Source of the DNA: Marthasterias glacialis
Lineage: Eukaryota > Echinodermata > Asteroidea > Forcipulatida > Asteriidae
NCBI GenBank assembly: GCA_911728455.2
Contig: OU452221.1
Coordinates: forward strand, 4,678,290-4,742,289
Direction: 5' to 3'
Length of the DNA: 64,000 nucleotides
The notes under the pieces are model-generated. The model searched no databases and had not been told where the DNA came from. It saw only the letters and a list, made by a program, of their open reading frames with translations. Positions 62,301-63,399 of this stretch are shown piece after piece. The translations under genes and the position numbers were made by a program. Position 1 is the first letter of the stretch. Every line of letters begins with the position of its first letter.

Positions 62301-63399
62301 GGGGGTAACCCTGTTTCAGCCCCAGGAGTAGGTGGCAACAGCCCCTGGAAAAACGGTTGATTTGTAGCCCACACCTCGAGTGGCTTACTGGCCTTGTGTG
62401 TCTGGCGACTTCCATAAAAAAAAATTTAAAAACAAAAGTACTAGTTACACGATGGAACGTTTGGGTCAGACGACCCCGATCACACCTTTTCAACACAAGA
62501 ATTTCGCAGTTTTGAAGCTGGATCATCCAAGGAAATTGCTTTCCAAAAATTGTGTGATTCCTTTGCCTTTTTGAAATTTTGCAAGGCTCGGTATAAATGC
62601 CCACTTTTCCAACGTTCTTAACCCTTTTTTACAGTGATTTAGGCCTACATTACAAACAAAATAACAGGCAGGTGGCTTCATAACCAATCGACGCCGGTGG
62701 TGCATAACTTAAAATAAACCTAATAGAATACTGGTAGTATATGAAACAGTAATGTGATTAAAATCAATGTCACAACATACAACTTTGATAAAATGGCTTA
62801 GTAACAGTGTTATTATTACCAAAAGCCGTCTTTTGGTGTGACTCTGTCGGTCACAACACGTATTTGCACGTAGTTTCAATTTTGCCATCAGCTCATATGA
62901 CGTAGTACCCACTACAGGTCACGCGATGACATGTAAACATTGGTCACGCAATCGGTCTATCGCTCTACTCCGCACTCCAACCTTGTAAAGTTAAAAGTGG
63001 ATATATATTTTTTTTTAATGTGAAACATTTTATTCACTGCTGGAAATTGACTGCTGGTGTGGCATTTGTTTGCTTTATGATAACAAACCATCAATCCAAT
63101 CTTGCAATGCAGTACACGCATACACAGGTATCTGCTTTAAAATTAATCATTATGAACAGTCAGAAGTCGTGTTTTAATTTACTGCATGTGCGCGAGCTGG
63201 TCGTCCCATTCATTTGAGTCTCCCCTTTTTTTCAACAGTGGACCATTCCACCTGGAGCCAAGTCATTGACCTGTACCCCTATCTGGTGGACTGTACCACT
63301 TGTACCTCCTCGCAGGTGTGCAACGCACTGAAGGAAGCCCTGAGTCAGTACCAAGACCTCCTGGTTGTCCCTGTCAACAGACTCCTCAACGGCACGTGA
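13872..63399 (+). CDS. MON2: MON2 homologue, whole gene (29 coding exons, start to stop)
   Basis: Spliced coding sequence of 5,205 nt gives 1,734 residues, close to the roughly 1,700 of vertebrate MON2. Family knowledge: MON2 (yeast Mon2/Ysl2) is a peripheral scaffold on trans-Golgi and endosomes that works with Dopey proteins and the P4-ATPase ATP9A/Neo1 in endosome-to-Golgi retrograde traffic and is linked to Arl1; it resembles BIG/GBF Arf-GEFs but has no catalytic Sec7 domain. Seen here: N-terminal DCB-like block (exons 1-5, about residues 1-190), HUS-like block (exons 7-10, about 228-420), a Gly/Ser- and charged-rich variable linker (exons 11-12), helical repeat blocks (exons 13-21), and the Mon2 C-terminal region (exons 18-29). 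No Sec7 motif is present. All introns are GT-AG and phases join without a frame break. The ATG at 13872 has a good context (A at -3, G at +4) and matches the usual N-terminus. A 5' UTR intron probably ends at 13858. Confidence 0.96.
14040..14350. repeat. (ATTT)n microsatellite
   Basis: About 300 bp of tttattta units, with ttga variants in the first third, in intron 1 starting 55 bp after exon 1. The Leu/Ile/Tyr/Phe-rich frames across it are artefacts of the repeat. Confidence 0.97.
14463..14830 (+). mobile_element. tRNA-headed SINE, tail type 1
   Basis: tRNA-like head with A box (tggccgggtggttagtgcg) and B box (gggttcgggtcccggtc), then tgtccttgagcaaggcactt, a unique tail (agccttctgctctaccagcc ... 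cctcgagtggcttactggcc), and an A-rich end. Nearly the same element lies at 62,090-62,430. Confidence 0.9.
14831..15471. other. Intron 1 remainder
   Basis: At about 15,235-15,260 (cagtccatcaagccccgccc) there is a fragment of the MITE that is complete at 29,964-30,408. Otherwise AT-rich unassigned sequence. Confidence 0.45.
15472..15535 (+). CDS. MON2: MON2 coding exon 2
   Basis: 64 nt, residues 39 to the first base of codon 60. Acceptor ccaacag, donor cctg|gtaag. It encodes the short DCB-domain helix with IRTIAARN, which matches the family position directly after the KFPPVKE segment of exon 1. It enters in phase 0 and leaves in phase 1. Confidence 0.94.
15740..16350. repeat. Dispersed repeat copy 1, split by a LINE 3' tail
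   Basis: Collinear with 17,860-18,215: attgtgtaaaatcgga, aatgcttc..ttcacccacac, ccagacctttgt, ttgttccaagaag, ggctcaatg, then ggtaagtcag. In this copy about 180 bp (16,064-16,246) interrupt the repeat; the insert ends aataaactgaaactgaaact, a LINE-type 3' tail, and is flanked by similar ggctcaatg / agctcaattg. Confidence 0.7.
16780..17200. repeat. Dispersed repeat (tactccgcggtagtaga type), copy 1
   Basis: Shares with 29,095-29,330 the ordered blocks actccgcggt, caatctac.cagcaaagtaga, tggtgttaccgcaaacc, and ctcaccatgcaatgcctca. Non-coding; class not recognised. Confidence 0.65.
17562..17689 (+). CDS. MON2: MON2 coding exon 3
   Basis: 128 nt, completing codon 60 and running to residue 102. Acceptor ggttttcag, donor GTG|gtaag. 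It carries the strongly conserved DCB segment [19 protein letters not shown] followed by [10 protein letters not shown]. Phase 1 in, phase 0 out, which agrees with exons 2 and 4. Confidence 0.96.
17860..18215. repeat. Dispersed repeat copy 2 (uninterrupted)
   Basis: The intact comparison copy for 15,740-16,350, running through ttttggctcaatggaggtaa to gttccgggtgtagcacca. Function and class unknown; no clear inverted ends. Confidence 0.65.
18345..18494. mobile_element. MITE with perfect 18-bp inverted ends
   Basis: ttaactctttcactacgg at the left and its exact reverse complement at the right; 150 bp; TTAA at both outer ends. Confidence 0.85.
18538..18797 (-). mobile_element. tRNA-headed SINE, tail part only (type 2)
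   Basis: Reverse-strand tail: tatatagcgctttt, ggcgcaatctgcagcc, ctgggttcttttacgt, acaacacacggcaccc. The tRNA head is missing, cut at the start of the 18,799 MITE. Confidence 0.75.
18799..19096. mobile_element. MITE with ttaacac.ttgactgcc inverted ends
   Basis: Left ttaacacgttgactgcc and right ggcagtcaaagtgttaa; about 300 bp. Its right end lies 52 bp before exon 4. Confidence 0.75.
19149..19280 (+). CDS. MON2: MON2 coding exon 4
   Basis: 132 nt, residues 103-146. It reads [19 protein letters not shown] in the DCB-like region. Acceptor cccatcag, donor AGG|gtgag. The acceptor sits only 52 bp after the end of a palindromic element (18,799-19,096), so the branch point must lie in that short gap or inside the element's right arm. 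Confidence 0.95.
19406..19633. mobile_element. MITE with about 25-bp inverted ends (atagacctttcccatgaaat)
   Basis: Right end reads the inverse, catatttcatgggaaaggtc. The interior is unusually CpG-rich (gcgcgtgcgc, gcgcgtgacgcgtacgcgc) in an AT-rich intron. Confidence 0.85.
19634..19998 (-). mobile_element. tRNA-headed SINE, tail type 2, complete
   Basis: Reverse orientation: the head is at 19,900-19,996 (accgggactcgaacccacac is the reversed B box; tggcgtggcg.. end), the tail runs to agcgctcagta at 19,660. It abuts the preceding MITE. Confidence 0.85.
20243..20373. mobile_element. Hairpin MITE (ctatcctgttggtatgtgat)
   Basis: Long arms pair ttggtatgtgatgatgtttt..ggagccgga with its inverse ending cttaccaacgggata. 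Second copy at 46,849-46,982. Confidence 0.8.
20544..20811. mobile_element. MITE ending 23 bp before exon 5
   Basis: Left ataggtcttattttttactg then caagagggcgccc; right gcgccctcttgctg..ataaggcctat. The left half occurs again at 43,320-43,440. Confidence 0.85.
20835..20964 (+). CDS. MON2: MON2 coding exon 5
   Basis: 130 nt, residues 147 to the first base of codon 190. It encodes [17 protein letters not shown] and then a helix ending [10 protein letters not shown], the close of the DCB-like block. Acceptor attttgcag, donor GCAG|gtaat. A MITE (20,544-20,811) ends 23 bp before the exon, so most of the acceptor's polypyrimidine and branch region is next to or inside transposon DNA. Confidence 0.95.
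21084..21395. repeat. 16-bp minisatellite, about 19 copies
   Basis: Unit cagacacccctatgtt with ccgaca/ccaaca/cccaca variants. Because 16 is not a multiple of 3, all frames read the same rotating peptide ([16 protein letters not shown]), so the long open frames here are repeat artefacts. Followed by ccctaatcctaatcctaacc, a telomere-like degenerate run, at about 21,402-21,425. Confidence 0.95.
21660..22010. repeat. Dispersed repeat with an AT microsatellite, internally duplicated
   Basis: caaccctcctactgt.cgaccattcaatatcaccc occurs twice (from 21,665 and 21,780) and (AT)n lies at 21,830-21,852. Related sequence (ccagcctgcagtat, gtacacagt, cctactct inverse) at 25,640-25,820. Confidence 0.65.
22045..22157 (+). 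CDS. MON2: MON2 coding exon 6
   Basis: 113 nt, residues 190-227. The first part is an acidic, poorly conserved linker ([10 protein letters not shown]), then Ser/Thr-rich, then the conserved [13 protein letters not shown] that opens the HUS-like block. Acceptor ctcatctcag, donor CAG|gtatg; phase 1 in, 0 out. Confidence 0.95.
22259..22654. mobile_element. 396-bp MITE, complete reference copy
   Basis: Ends ttaaaggcattgcatacgtt..ggt and accaaaggtatactttgcct..ttaa are imperfect inverted repeats with TTAA at the edges. An internal small hairpin ctgagaagcgttatggccgt..aacgcttctcag is present. Other copies: 4,735-4,931 (left), 10,185-10,383 (right), 12,440-12,842 (full, nested). Confidence 0.85.
22655..22990 (+). 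mobile_element. CR1/L2-like LINE 3' end
   Basis: Starts in the terminal coding tail ([17 protein letters not shown], as in FKSRLKTHLF of this clade), then a T-rich 3' UTR. Heavily truncated. Confidence 0.5.
23090..23605 (+). pseudogene. LINE reverse-transcriptase end fragment (broken)
   Basis: Shows [20 protein letters not shown] and RNEDVLTRI in one frame, then, after a rearranged stretch, [10 protein letters not shown] and [10 protein letters not shown], the usual order after the polymerase domain of several LINE clades (..RRLLNISYKD..; ..GKRRRGRPKKRW). Interrupted near 23,295-23,380 by stops and a frame change. Confidence 0.7.
23646..23771 (+). CDS. MON2: MON2 coding exon 7
   Basis: 126 nt, residues 228-269. 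It holds one of the best conserved MON2 signatures, [20 protein letters not shown], then the FPQIFL helix. Acceptor ctgtggacag, donor AGG|gtgag; phase 0 on both sides. A decayed LINE lies immediately upstream (to about 23,600). Confidence 0.97.
23930..24090. repeat. Dispersed repeat, copy 1 (ggccacaagcggcctgtac)
   Basis: Ordered blocks shared with 48,425-48,560: agc.gccacaagcggc, aaaa.gcccacagc, cgcaa.cggcc, aagatctgacc, ttcc.ctca. Class unknown. Confidence 0.6.
24566..24760 (+). CDS. MON2: MON2 coding exon 8
   Basis: 195 nt, residues 270-334. It carries [16 protein letters not shown] and [11 protein letters not shown], both nearly invariant in the HUS-like region, separated by a Pro/Ser loop. 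Acceptor ctctgcag, donor CTG|gtaag; phase 0 on both sides. Confidence 0.97.
25176..25300 (+). CDS. MON2: MON2 coding exon 9
   Basis: 125 nt, residues 335 to two bases of codon 376. It reads [19 protein letters not shown] and then the [16 protein letters not shown] helix. Acceptor gtgtacag, donor CAG|gtgag; leaves in phase 2, completed by the first base of exon 10. Confidence 0.96.
25490..25625 (-). mobile_element. SINE-B fragment
   Basis: Reverse of the element at 39,660-39,905 and 41,060-41,280: ggttcgaatcccagaccgga, ttgcatgtggattgggtttt, ccctacctgattgcatgggt. The B-box-like ggttcgaatccc suggests a tRNA-related origin. Confidence 0.7.
25870..26000 (+). CDS. MON2: MON2 coding exon 10
   Basis: 131 nt, codon 376 to the first base of codon 420. 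It reads [15 protein letters not shown] and then [11 protein letters not shown], the end of the HUS-like block. Acceptor ttcgtgcag, donor TCAT|gtaag. The following intron is only 574 nt and is mostly a purine-rich degenerate repeat. Confidence 0.96.
26095..26530. repeat. Purine-rich degenerate minisatellite (agacccagacc / ctgaaggttcgag)
   Basis: Repeated agacccagacccagacctga and aggttcgagac units, nearly all of intron 10, ending 44 bp before exon 11. The Arg/Pro- and Val/Leu-rich open frames over it on both strands are artefacts. Confidence 0.93.
26575..26722 (+). CDS. MON2: MON2 coding exon 11
   Basis: 148 nt, codon 420 to two bases of codon 469. It begins with a low-complexity linker ([13 protein letters not shown]), then the conserved [11 protein letters not shown]. 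Acceptor attttgaag, donor GTCTT|gtaag. The linker is the part of MON2 that varies most between animals, so the exact 5' edge is less certain than the rest, but phase supports it. Confidence 0.92.
26735..26915 (-). mobile_element. tRNA-headed SINE, tail type 2, partial
   Basis: Reverse: aaccccttctctt, ctgggttcttttacgtgcac, cacacaggacctac, catgaccgggacctgaaccc. The outer head end is degraded. Confidence 0.75.
27040..27510. mobile_element. Facing pair of tRNA-like SINEs (family C) forming a 440-bp inverted repeat
   Basis: Left (-): tactcgggtggaatttgaac, tctagagcagatgtcctacc. Right (+): tggtggtccagttggtaaga, catctgctctagaatgac, gggttagaatcccacccgag. A-box- and B-box-like blocks are seen in both. 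Related single copies: 43,500-43,690 (-) and 49,530-49,680 (-). Confidence 0.75.
27567..27823 (+). CDS. MON2: MON2 coding exon 12
   Basis: 257 nt, codon 469 to the first base of codon 555. It opens with [17 protein letters not shown], a clear family block, then a helix [16 protein letters not shown] and a highly charged tail ([14 protein letters not shown]) that stands where other MON2 proteins have a variable acidic linker. Acceptor tttcctcag, donor GAAG|gtata. Confidence 0.96.
27880..27965 (-). mobile_element. SINE tail scrap (tatatagcgc type)
   Basis: ataataattataatg then ccttatatagcgcacgta..aaggcgctgg is the 3' portion seen in the tRNA-headed SINEs, reversed. Confidence 0.5.
27989..28143. 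mobile_element. MITE with gggagac/gtctcc ends
   Basis: Left gggagactttttggcggtcc, right ggactattg..gcgtctcaaaagtctcc; inner cagttct / gaactgt also pair. Related copies at 3,390-3,520 and 50,253-50,395. Confidence 0.65.
28240..28445 (-). mobile_element. tRNA-headed SINE, partial (-)
   Basis: catgaccgggactcgaaccc is the reversed B box; gttctttaacgtgcgttaca and the accagacctacagctttaca block are the type 2 tail. Confidence 0.8.
28450..28700 (+). mobile_element. LINE C-terminal scrap, doubtful
   Basis: The frame around [23 protein letters not shown] resembles the APRLWNKLP..FKKRLKTFL end of CR1/L2-type reverse transcriptases. Short and decayed. Confidence 0.4.
28828..28909 (+). CDS. MON2: MON2 coding exon 13
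   Basis: 82 nt, codon 555 to two bases of codon 582. It encodes [20 protein letters not shown], matching the family's WEEMVN..WCGLLAAL block. Acceptor ttccttaaag is weak in its last bases but preceded by a T-rich run; donor GCATG|gtaat. A 4.6-kb intron follows. Confidence 0.94.
29095..29330. repeat. Dispersed repeat (tactccgcggtagtaga type), copy 2
   Basis: Matches 16,780-17,200: atctactccgcggtagtaga, caatctactcagcaaagtag, tggtgttaccgcaaacc, ctcaccatgcaatgcctca. Confidence 0.65.
29775..30590. repeat. GAGTC-rich degenerate repeat, split by a MITE
   Basis: gagtccc, gagtcgg and gagtcac variants fill 29,775-29,880 and 30,420-30,590. Between them lies the MITE 29,964-30,408. Confidence 0.7.
29964..30408. 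mobile_element. MITE with 24-bp ends tagaccgatccattaagccc..cgcc
   Basis: Left end pairs with ggcggggcttaatggatcag..tcta; TA at both edges. Second full copy at 38,231-38,652, and a fragment at 15,235-15,260. Confidence 0.85.
30610..33540. other. Intron 13, mostly unassigned
   Basis: AT-rich. Poly-T and poly-C runs near 32,281 and 32,646, a tRNA-like head (ggctggatagctcagttggt, 32,708-32,765) with no tail, and a perfect 20-bp palindrome at 32,563-32,582. A short internal duplication (catggtttaaggtggctag.. / catggtttaggtggcttg..) lies at 31,660-31,780. No coding exon was found. Confidence 0.5.
32708..32768 (+). mobile_element. tRNA-like head, isolated
   Basis: ggctggatagctcagttggt..tagagcgtcgg is a good tRNA 5' half with A box; the 3' half is poor (caagtcctgctcctgtcaat). 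More likely a SINE head than a working tRNA gene. Confidence 0.5.
33551..33741 (+). CDS. MON2: MON2 coding exon 14
   Basis: 191 nt, codon 582 to the first base of codon 646. It reads [20 protein letters not shown] followed by YALTVLN, a highly conserved stretch. Acceptor cgccatccag, donor AGAG|gtacg. The codon split by the 4.6-kb intron is a Cys (TG|C). Confidence 0.96.
34399..34547 (+). CDS. MON2: MON2 coding exon 15
   Basis: 149 nt, residues 646-695. The first half is a Ser/Gly-rich linker; the second half is the family segment [19 protein letters not shown]. Acceptor tttcccaaaag, donor ATG|gtaag; phase 1 in, 0 out. Confidence 0.94.
35072..35419 (+). CDS. MON2: MON2 coding exon 16
   Basis: 348 nt, residues 696-811. 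It contains [18 protein letters not shown], then [12 protein letters not shown], and [19 protein letters not shown], all hallmark MON2 blocks. Acceptor tactcttgcag, donor AGG|gtaag. The exon is more GC-rich than its surroundings. A CR1/L2-like LINE end begins within about 50 bp of the donor. Confidence 0.97.
35430..36120 (+). pseudogene. CR1/L2-like LINE, reverse transcriptase C-terminus and 3' end
   Basis: [20 protein letters not shown], then [39 protein letters not shown] in one frame, then after a frame slip near 35,815 [20 protein letters not shown] and NSLPENLR in another. This is the standard end of the L2/CR1-type open reading frame, with a TTATTATTG-type tail region after it. 5'-truncated and frame-broken. 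Confidence 0.88.
36130..37110. other. Intron 16 remainder
   Basis: AT-rich, unassigned. aaaggggcctatgaa (about 36,248) and tttcataggccctttaaa (about 36,783) form a rough inverted pair, perhaps the ends of a 550-bp element; no coding content. Confidence 0.45.
37119..37331 (+). CDS. MON2: MON2 coding exon 17
   Basis: 213 nt, residues 812-882. It opens [18 protein letters not shown], then the [15 protein letters not shown] helix and [13 protein letters not shown]. Acceptor ttttctaaag, donor CTG|gtaag; phase 0 on both sides. Confidence 0.97.
37480..37805 (+). mobile_element. tRNA-headed SINE, tail type 4
   Basis: Head cgtgtcgtggccgagcagtt and gggttcgattcctggtgatg, tgtccttgagcgagacactt, then a different tail: tgtttgtctcacaacagatt..tcgccatgtcttgttcctgc..ccacaccttgagtggccttt, A-rich end. 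The same tail is at 55,700-55,905 (-). Confidence 0.85.
37988..38163 (+). CDS. MON2: MON2 coding exon 18
   Basis: 176 nt, residue 883 to two bases of codon 941. It encodes [17 protein letters not shown] and [11 protein letters not shown], near the start of the Mon2 C-terminal region. Acceptor ccccccgtcag, donor CAAGG|gtaag. Confidence 0.96.
38231..38652. mobile_element. MITE, second full copy of the 29,964 family
   Basis: tagactgatccgttaagccc..cgcctacctt and ggtggggcttaatggattgg..tcta; TA at the edges. A roughly 74-bp interior piece is repeated at 39,011-39,085. Confidence 0.85.
38917..39185. repeat. Direct repeat pair with a MITE piece between
   Basis: About 90-bp direct repeats (gcgaa.tgaatttggtgacg, aattttggtgacataacaat, tcgcaagaaatttgcttcac) at 38,925-39,009 and 39,089-39,182. 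Between them sits gtggatttagtttcatggcc..aatgcagacaggaaca, identical to part of the MITE about 650 bp upstream. Confidence 0.8.
39459..39621 (+). CDS. MON2: MON2 coding exon 19
   Basis: 163 nt, codon 941 to residue 995. It reads [20 protein letters not shown] and then [10 protein letters not shown]. Acceptor cctacacctcag, donor CTA|gtaag; phase 2 in, 0 out. It has no AUG near its start and no long open frame upstream, so it was found by homology and phase alone. Confidence 0.96.
39660..39910 (+). mobile_element. SINE-B
   Basis: ttggtaatgaaaccaaggga, cctcaaaagtg, gatatgggaggaaaaccctg, cacgcaatcaggtagggact, gatttgaagccctgg. Homologous to 41,060-41,280 (+) and 25,490-25,625 (-). Confidence 0.75.
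40574..40846 (+). CDS. MON2: MON2 coding exon 20
   Basis: 273 nt, residues 996-1086. It starts WNISDYLYQ and carries the invariant [20 protein letters not shown]. Acceptor cctccacag, donor CAG|gttgg. The donor is non-ideal; a second GT (gtgaaa) lies 4 nt downstream, but only the chosen one keeps phase 0 with exon 21. Confidence 0.94.
40971..41040 (-). mobile_element. tRNA-headed SINE head fragment
   Basis: gtgttttgctgaaggacata, atgacttggattcgaaccca, acttggcca are the reversed head of the tRNA-headed SINE. SINE-B follows directly. Confidence 0.65.
41050..41290 (+). mobile_element. SINE-B, second copy
   Basis: tggtaatgaaaccaagggac, agatatgggaggaaaacccc, catgcaaggctgcagtcagg, gattcgaaccacggtccaca. 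A C-rich repeat (41,288-41,646) follows. Confidence 0.75.
41288..41646. repeat. C-rich dispersed repeat
   Basis: gcagtggtgtaactaggggt at the left, ctctggctttgccgctg at the right, with poly-C runs; shared core ggaaaggggcttgtt..gtgccccccctag..atggtgc.cccccttgtgcc with 50,965-51,105. Confidence 0.65.
41768..41969 (+). CDS. MON2: MON2 coding exon 21
   Basis: 202 nt, residue 1087 to the first base of codon 1154. It reads [11 protein letters not shown] and [19 protein letters not shown], then the [13 protein letters not shown] helix, one of the best conserved segments of the family. Acceptor gttgcaccag, donor TTAG|gtcag. Confidence 0.97.
42647..43284 (+). CDS. MON2: MON2 coding exon 22 (largest exon)
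   Basis: 638 nt, codon 1154 to residue 1366. It begins with [15 protein letters not shown], continues [16 protein letters not shown], then a roughly 75-residue Ser/Thr/Pro-rich variable linker, a conserved [10 protein letters not shown] stretch, [20 protein letters not shown], and [14 protein letters not shown]. Acceptor acttcacag, donor CAG|gtgag. The linker matches the position of a low-conservation region in vertebrate MON2. Confidence 0.97.
43320..43445. mobile_element. Left half of the 20,544 MITE
   Basis: ctgcaagagggcgccctttg, aaaccatggaaatggtgtgg..taaaccagatgcatgtagac match the left half of 20,544-20,811. The right end is missing. Confidence 0.7.
43500..43690 (-). mobile_element. tRNA-like SINE, family C, single copy
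   Basis: tttccccgagtcctgtggaa, ggattcgaacccatgacccc, tctagagcagttgtcctgcc as in the left half of 27,040-27,510. Confidence 0.65.
43722..43865 (+). CDS. MON2: MON2 coding exon 23
   Basis: 144 nt, residues 1367-1414. It reads [17 protein letters not shown] and FGQIETK. Acceptor tttgatcag, donor CAG|gtcag; phase 0 on both sides. A 14.1-kb intron, by far the longest, follows. Compared with vertebrate MON2, the protein appears about six residues short at this junction. Confidence 0.95.
44508..44800 (+). mobile_element. tRNA-headed SINE, tail type 2
   Basis: cttggccgaacggtttagag, gtgggtttgagttgcggtct, gcttcgtcctttagatggga, gtgttgtgtaatgcacgtca, acaaggtgctacataaatgg. More diverged than the others. 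Confidence 0.8.
44801..46180. other. Intron 23, first unassigned part
   Basis: Only short frames, none resembling MON2 or other known proteins. 45,300-45,620 contains cacactcgcgcctgtggattacgggaaaat..attttcccgtattccactcgcgc, an imperfect inverted repeat consistent with a further MITE. Confidence 0.4.
46230..46765. mobile_element. Possible palindromic element
   Basis: gcccagctcaacattggtaa (46,351-46,370) pairs with ttaccaatgttgagctgggg (about 46,655), and cttataaacctccc..gatagtatcatg pairs loosely with atcatgatacgtgaccacct. Non-coding. Confidence 0.5.
46849..46982. mobile_element. Hairpin MITE, second copy of the 20,243 family
   Basis: Nearly full-length palindrome: tcccgttggtaagtggtgac..ggaagtgcaatgtaa against ttacactgcatttccggctc..atcatcacttaccaacagga. 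Confidence 0.85.
47717..47938. mobile_element. GC-rich hairpin MITE
   Basis: Arms of about 60 bp: agtctatacactaatccgaa..agctcat..gtggtggttta..cgcagctatggc and its inverse ending gctgctcgaaatagtgtatg. Interior tandem agccatagc.tgcggc. Confidence 0.8.
48425..48560. repeat. Dispersed repeat, copy 2 of the 23,930 family
   Basis: tagccgcaagtggcttgtac, aaaaatgcccatagtggcca, aacggccgcaagatttgacc. Confidence 0.6.
48977..49180. mobile_element. MITE-B copy
   Basis: gggaccaatttcacagagct at the left, agctccatgaaattggaccc at the right, interior gtgactggtatcctgcttgt shared with the other copies. Confidence 0.8.
49530..49690 (-). mobile_element. tRNA-like SINE, family C, single copy
   Basis: gggataaagaatattatttc, gataagcactgtgctta, aaaaatccacaggcatacca, tggtgggattcaagctcac. 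Degraded over the B-box-like block. Confidence 0.55.
49774..49934. mobile_element. MITE with tacatagacaacttcgcaaa ends
   Basis: Right end aaaagtatttccgaagttgt..ctatgta is the inverse; 160 bp. Confidence 0.8.
50565..50640. repeat. Repeat shared with the end of the window
   Basis: ggtgccccttgaaatgttcc..agtagaattttaca..ttcctca.agaggtg recurs at 63,945-64,000. Confidence 0.65.
50769..50896. mobile_element. MITE with 22-bp ends gtaagtctcgcgcgtattcg..aa
   Basis: Right end ttcgaatacgcgcgagactt..at is the inverse with one mismatch; 128 bp. CpG-rich ends in an AT-rich intron. Confidence 0.85.
50965..51105. repeat. C-rich dispersed repeat, copy 2
   Basis: aaaaggggcttgtttaggaa, ccaaaagtgcccccccctag, aaaatggtgccccccccctt, tagttacggcgctgc match 41,530-41,646. 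Confidence 0.65.
51106..53254. other. Intron 23, second unassigned part
   Basis: AT-rich. About 52,826-53,075 may be a MITE (acatgtgtatgtgacgtcc against ggagcgtcacatacgtgtgt). No exon-like block was found. Confidence 0.4.
53256..53468. mobile_element. MITE with 32-bp ends and TTAA edges
   Basis: ttaaaggggctgtgtcgtca..tgattatagcag against its inverse ctgctataatcatgatgaca..cagcccctttaa, nearly perfect. Confidence 0.88.
54008..54180. mobile_element. MITE with about 37-bp ends
   Basis: acagttggctatgtcacatg..gttcggggcaagcttttg against caaaagcttgccccaaacca..tgtgacatagcaattgt. Confidence 0.85.
54500..54728. mobile_element. MITE related to MITE-B (gccaatttcatagcgctgct)
   Basis: Left gccaatttcatagcgctgct..taacggtaagc and right gcttacggttagcagcacta..tgaaatgg are inverse. 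Ends like those of MITE-B but a different interior. Confidence 0.7.
54779..55393. repeat. Three tandem 196-bp units built from MITE-B
   Basis: Units start gacgcc(a)t.acccrtgatgaatcc at 54,779, 54,975 and 55,171, each followed by gggcccaatttcatagagct and the full MITE-B interior. The first two units are nearly identical. The first two lack the gcaatattttc segment that the last one retains before its gggccc end. Confidence 0.88.
55700..55905 (-). mobile_element. tRNA-headed SINE tail type 4, head missing
   Basis: Reverse of the 37,600-37,800 tail: ccactcgaggtgtgggctac, cgcagaaacaagacatggcg, aaatgaatccgttgtgagac, accacctcttcccc. Confidence 0.8.
55906..57986. other. Intron 23, last part
   Basis: Poor in recognisable repeats. 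A GC-richer patch (56,940-57,300) and several short frames with no known domain. No MON2-like exon before 57,987 could be placed. Confidence 0.4.
57987..58115 (+). CDS. MON2: MON2 coding exon 24
   Basis: 129 nt, residues 1415-1457. It begins SDWVSM and continues [20 protein letters not shown], then VLQNILK. Acceptor ttgtgttcag, donor AAG|gtata; phase 0 on both sides. Confidence 0.95.
58768..59115 (+). mobile_element. tRNA-headed SINE, tail type 3, complete
   Basis: cgtgtcatggccgagcggtc, gggttcgaatcccggtcatg, tgtccttgagcaagatgctt, then a third tail: ataaatgggtacctgcgagg, gccacagcagctccaggctg, aagcgcattgagacgttctg, and an (att)n end. The best preserved B box in the window. Confidence 0.9.
59353..59543 (+). 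CDS. MON2: MON2 coding exon 25
   Basis: 191 nt, residue 1458 to two bases of codon 1521. It encodes [20 protein letters not shown], then [12 protein letters not shown] and [19 protein letters not shown]. Acceptor ttacaccacag, donor GATCA|gtaag. The other two frames also stay open for part of this exon; the chosen one is fixed by homology and by both neighbouring phases. Confidence 0.95.
59943..60130 (+). CDS. MON2: MON2 coding exon 26
   Basis: 188 nt, codon 1521 to the first base of codon 1584. It reads [17 protein letters not shown], then [17 protein letters not shown]. Acceptor ccgtctcctcag, donor TTAG|gtatg. Confidence 0.95.
60480..60665 (-). mobile_element. tRNA-headed SINE, partial (-)
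   Basis: Reversed head: accaggactcgaacccacac, ccgctcagccacaacacgcc, and ggcttta..cccatccgaatgg of tail type 2. Confidence 0.82.
61119..61329 (+). CDS. MON2: MON2 coding exon 27
   Basis: 211 nt, codon 1584 to two bases of codon 1654. It encodes [17 protein letters not shown] and [14 protein letters not shown], a very conserved C-terminal signature. The acceptor (ccgaatgttag) has a modest pyrimidine tract; donor CCTAG|gtgag. Confidence 0.95.
61623..61705 (+). CDS. MON2: MON2 coding exon 28
   Basis: 83 nt, codon 1654 to the first base of codon 1682. It encodes [16 protein letters not shown], matching the family helix after CPLPR. Acceptor ttgttttttag, donor AACG|gtaag. The intron before it is the shortest in the gene (293 nt). 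Confidence 0.94.
61717..61790 (-). mobile_element. SINE tail type 2 scrap, 12 bp after exon 28
   Basis: cccttctcttagcgataggt, gttacgtgcactacacaact, cacaggacc as in 26,740-26,800. Cut off by the element that starts at 61,809. Confidence 0.65.
61807..62960. mobile_element. About 1.15-kb DNA element with inverted ends, hosting a SINE
   Basis: Left atagaccaattgtgagacct..gcatcacgtgacctgtagtgggta, right tacccactacaggtcacgcg..caatcggtctat; arms about 45-70 bp, imperfect. The + frame 61,902-62,085 reads [19 protein letters not shown] and [20 protein letters not shown], which I cannot assign but which looks protein-like; the SINE (62,090-62,430) breaks it. Confidence 0.75.
62090..62432 (+). mobile_element. 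tRNA-headed SINE, tail type 1
   Basis: tgtcgtggccgagtggttag, gggttcgagtcctggttgca, ccagccaggcttctgatgga, cctcgagtggcttactggcc, A-rich tail. Close to 14,463-14,830 over the whole length by eye. Confidence 0.92.
63239..63399 (+). CDS. MON2: MON2 coding exon 29 (last coding exon, with stop)
   Basis: 161 nt including stop TGA at 63397-63399, residues 1682-1734. It reads [18 protein letters not shown] and [15 protein letters not shown] and ends VNRLLNGT. Vertebrate MON2 also ends a few residues after an equivalent NG, so this is very likely the true C-terminus. Acceptor tttcaacag. The stop overlaps a donor-like gtgag at 63396-63400. Confidence 0.94.
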
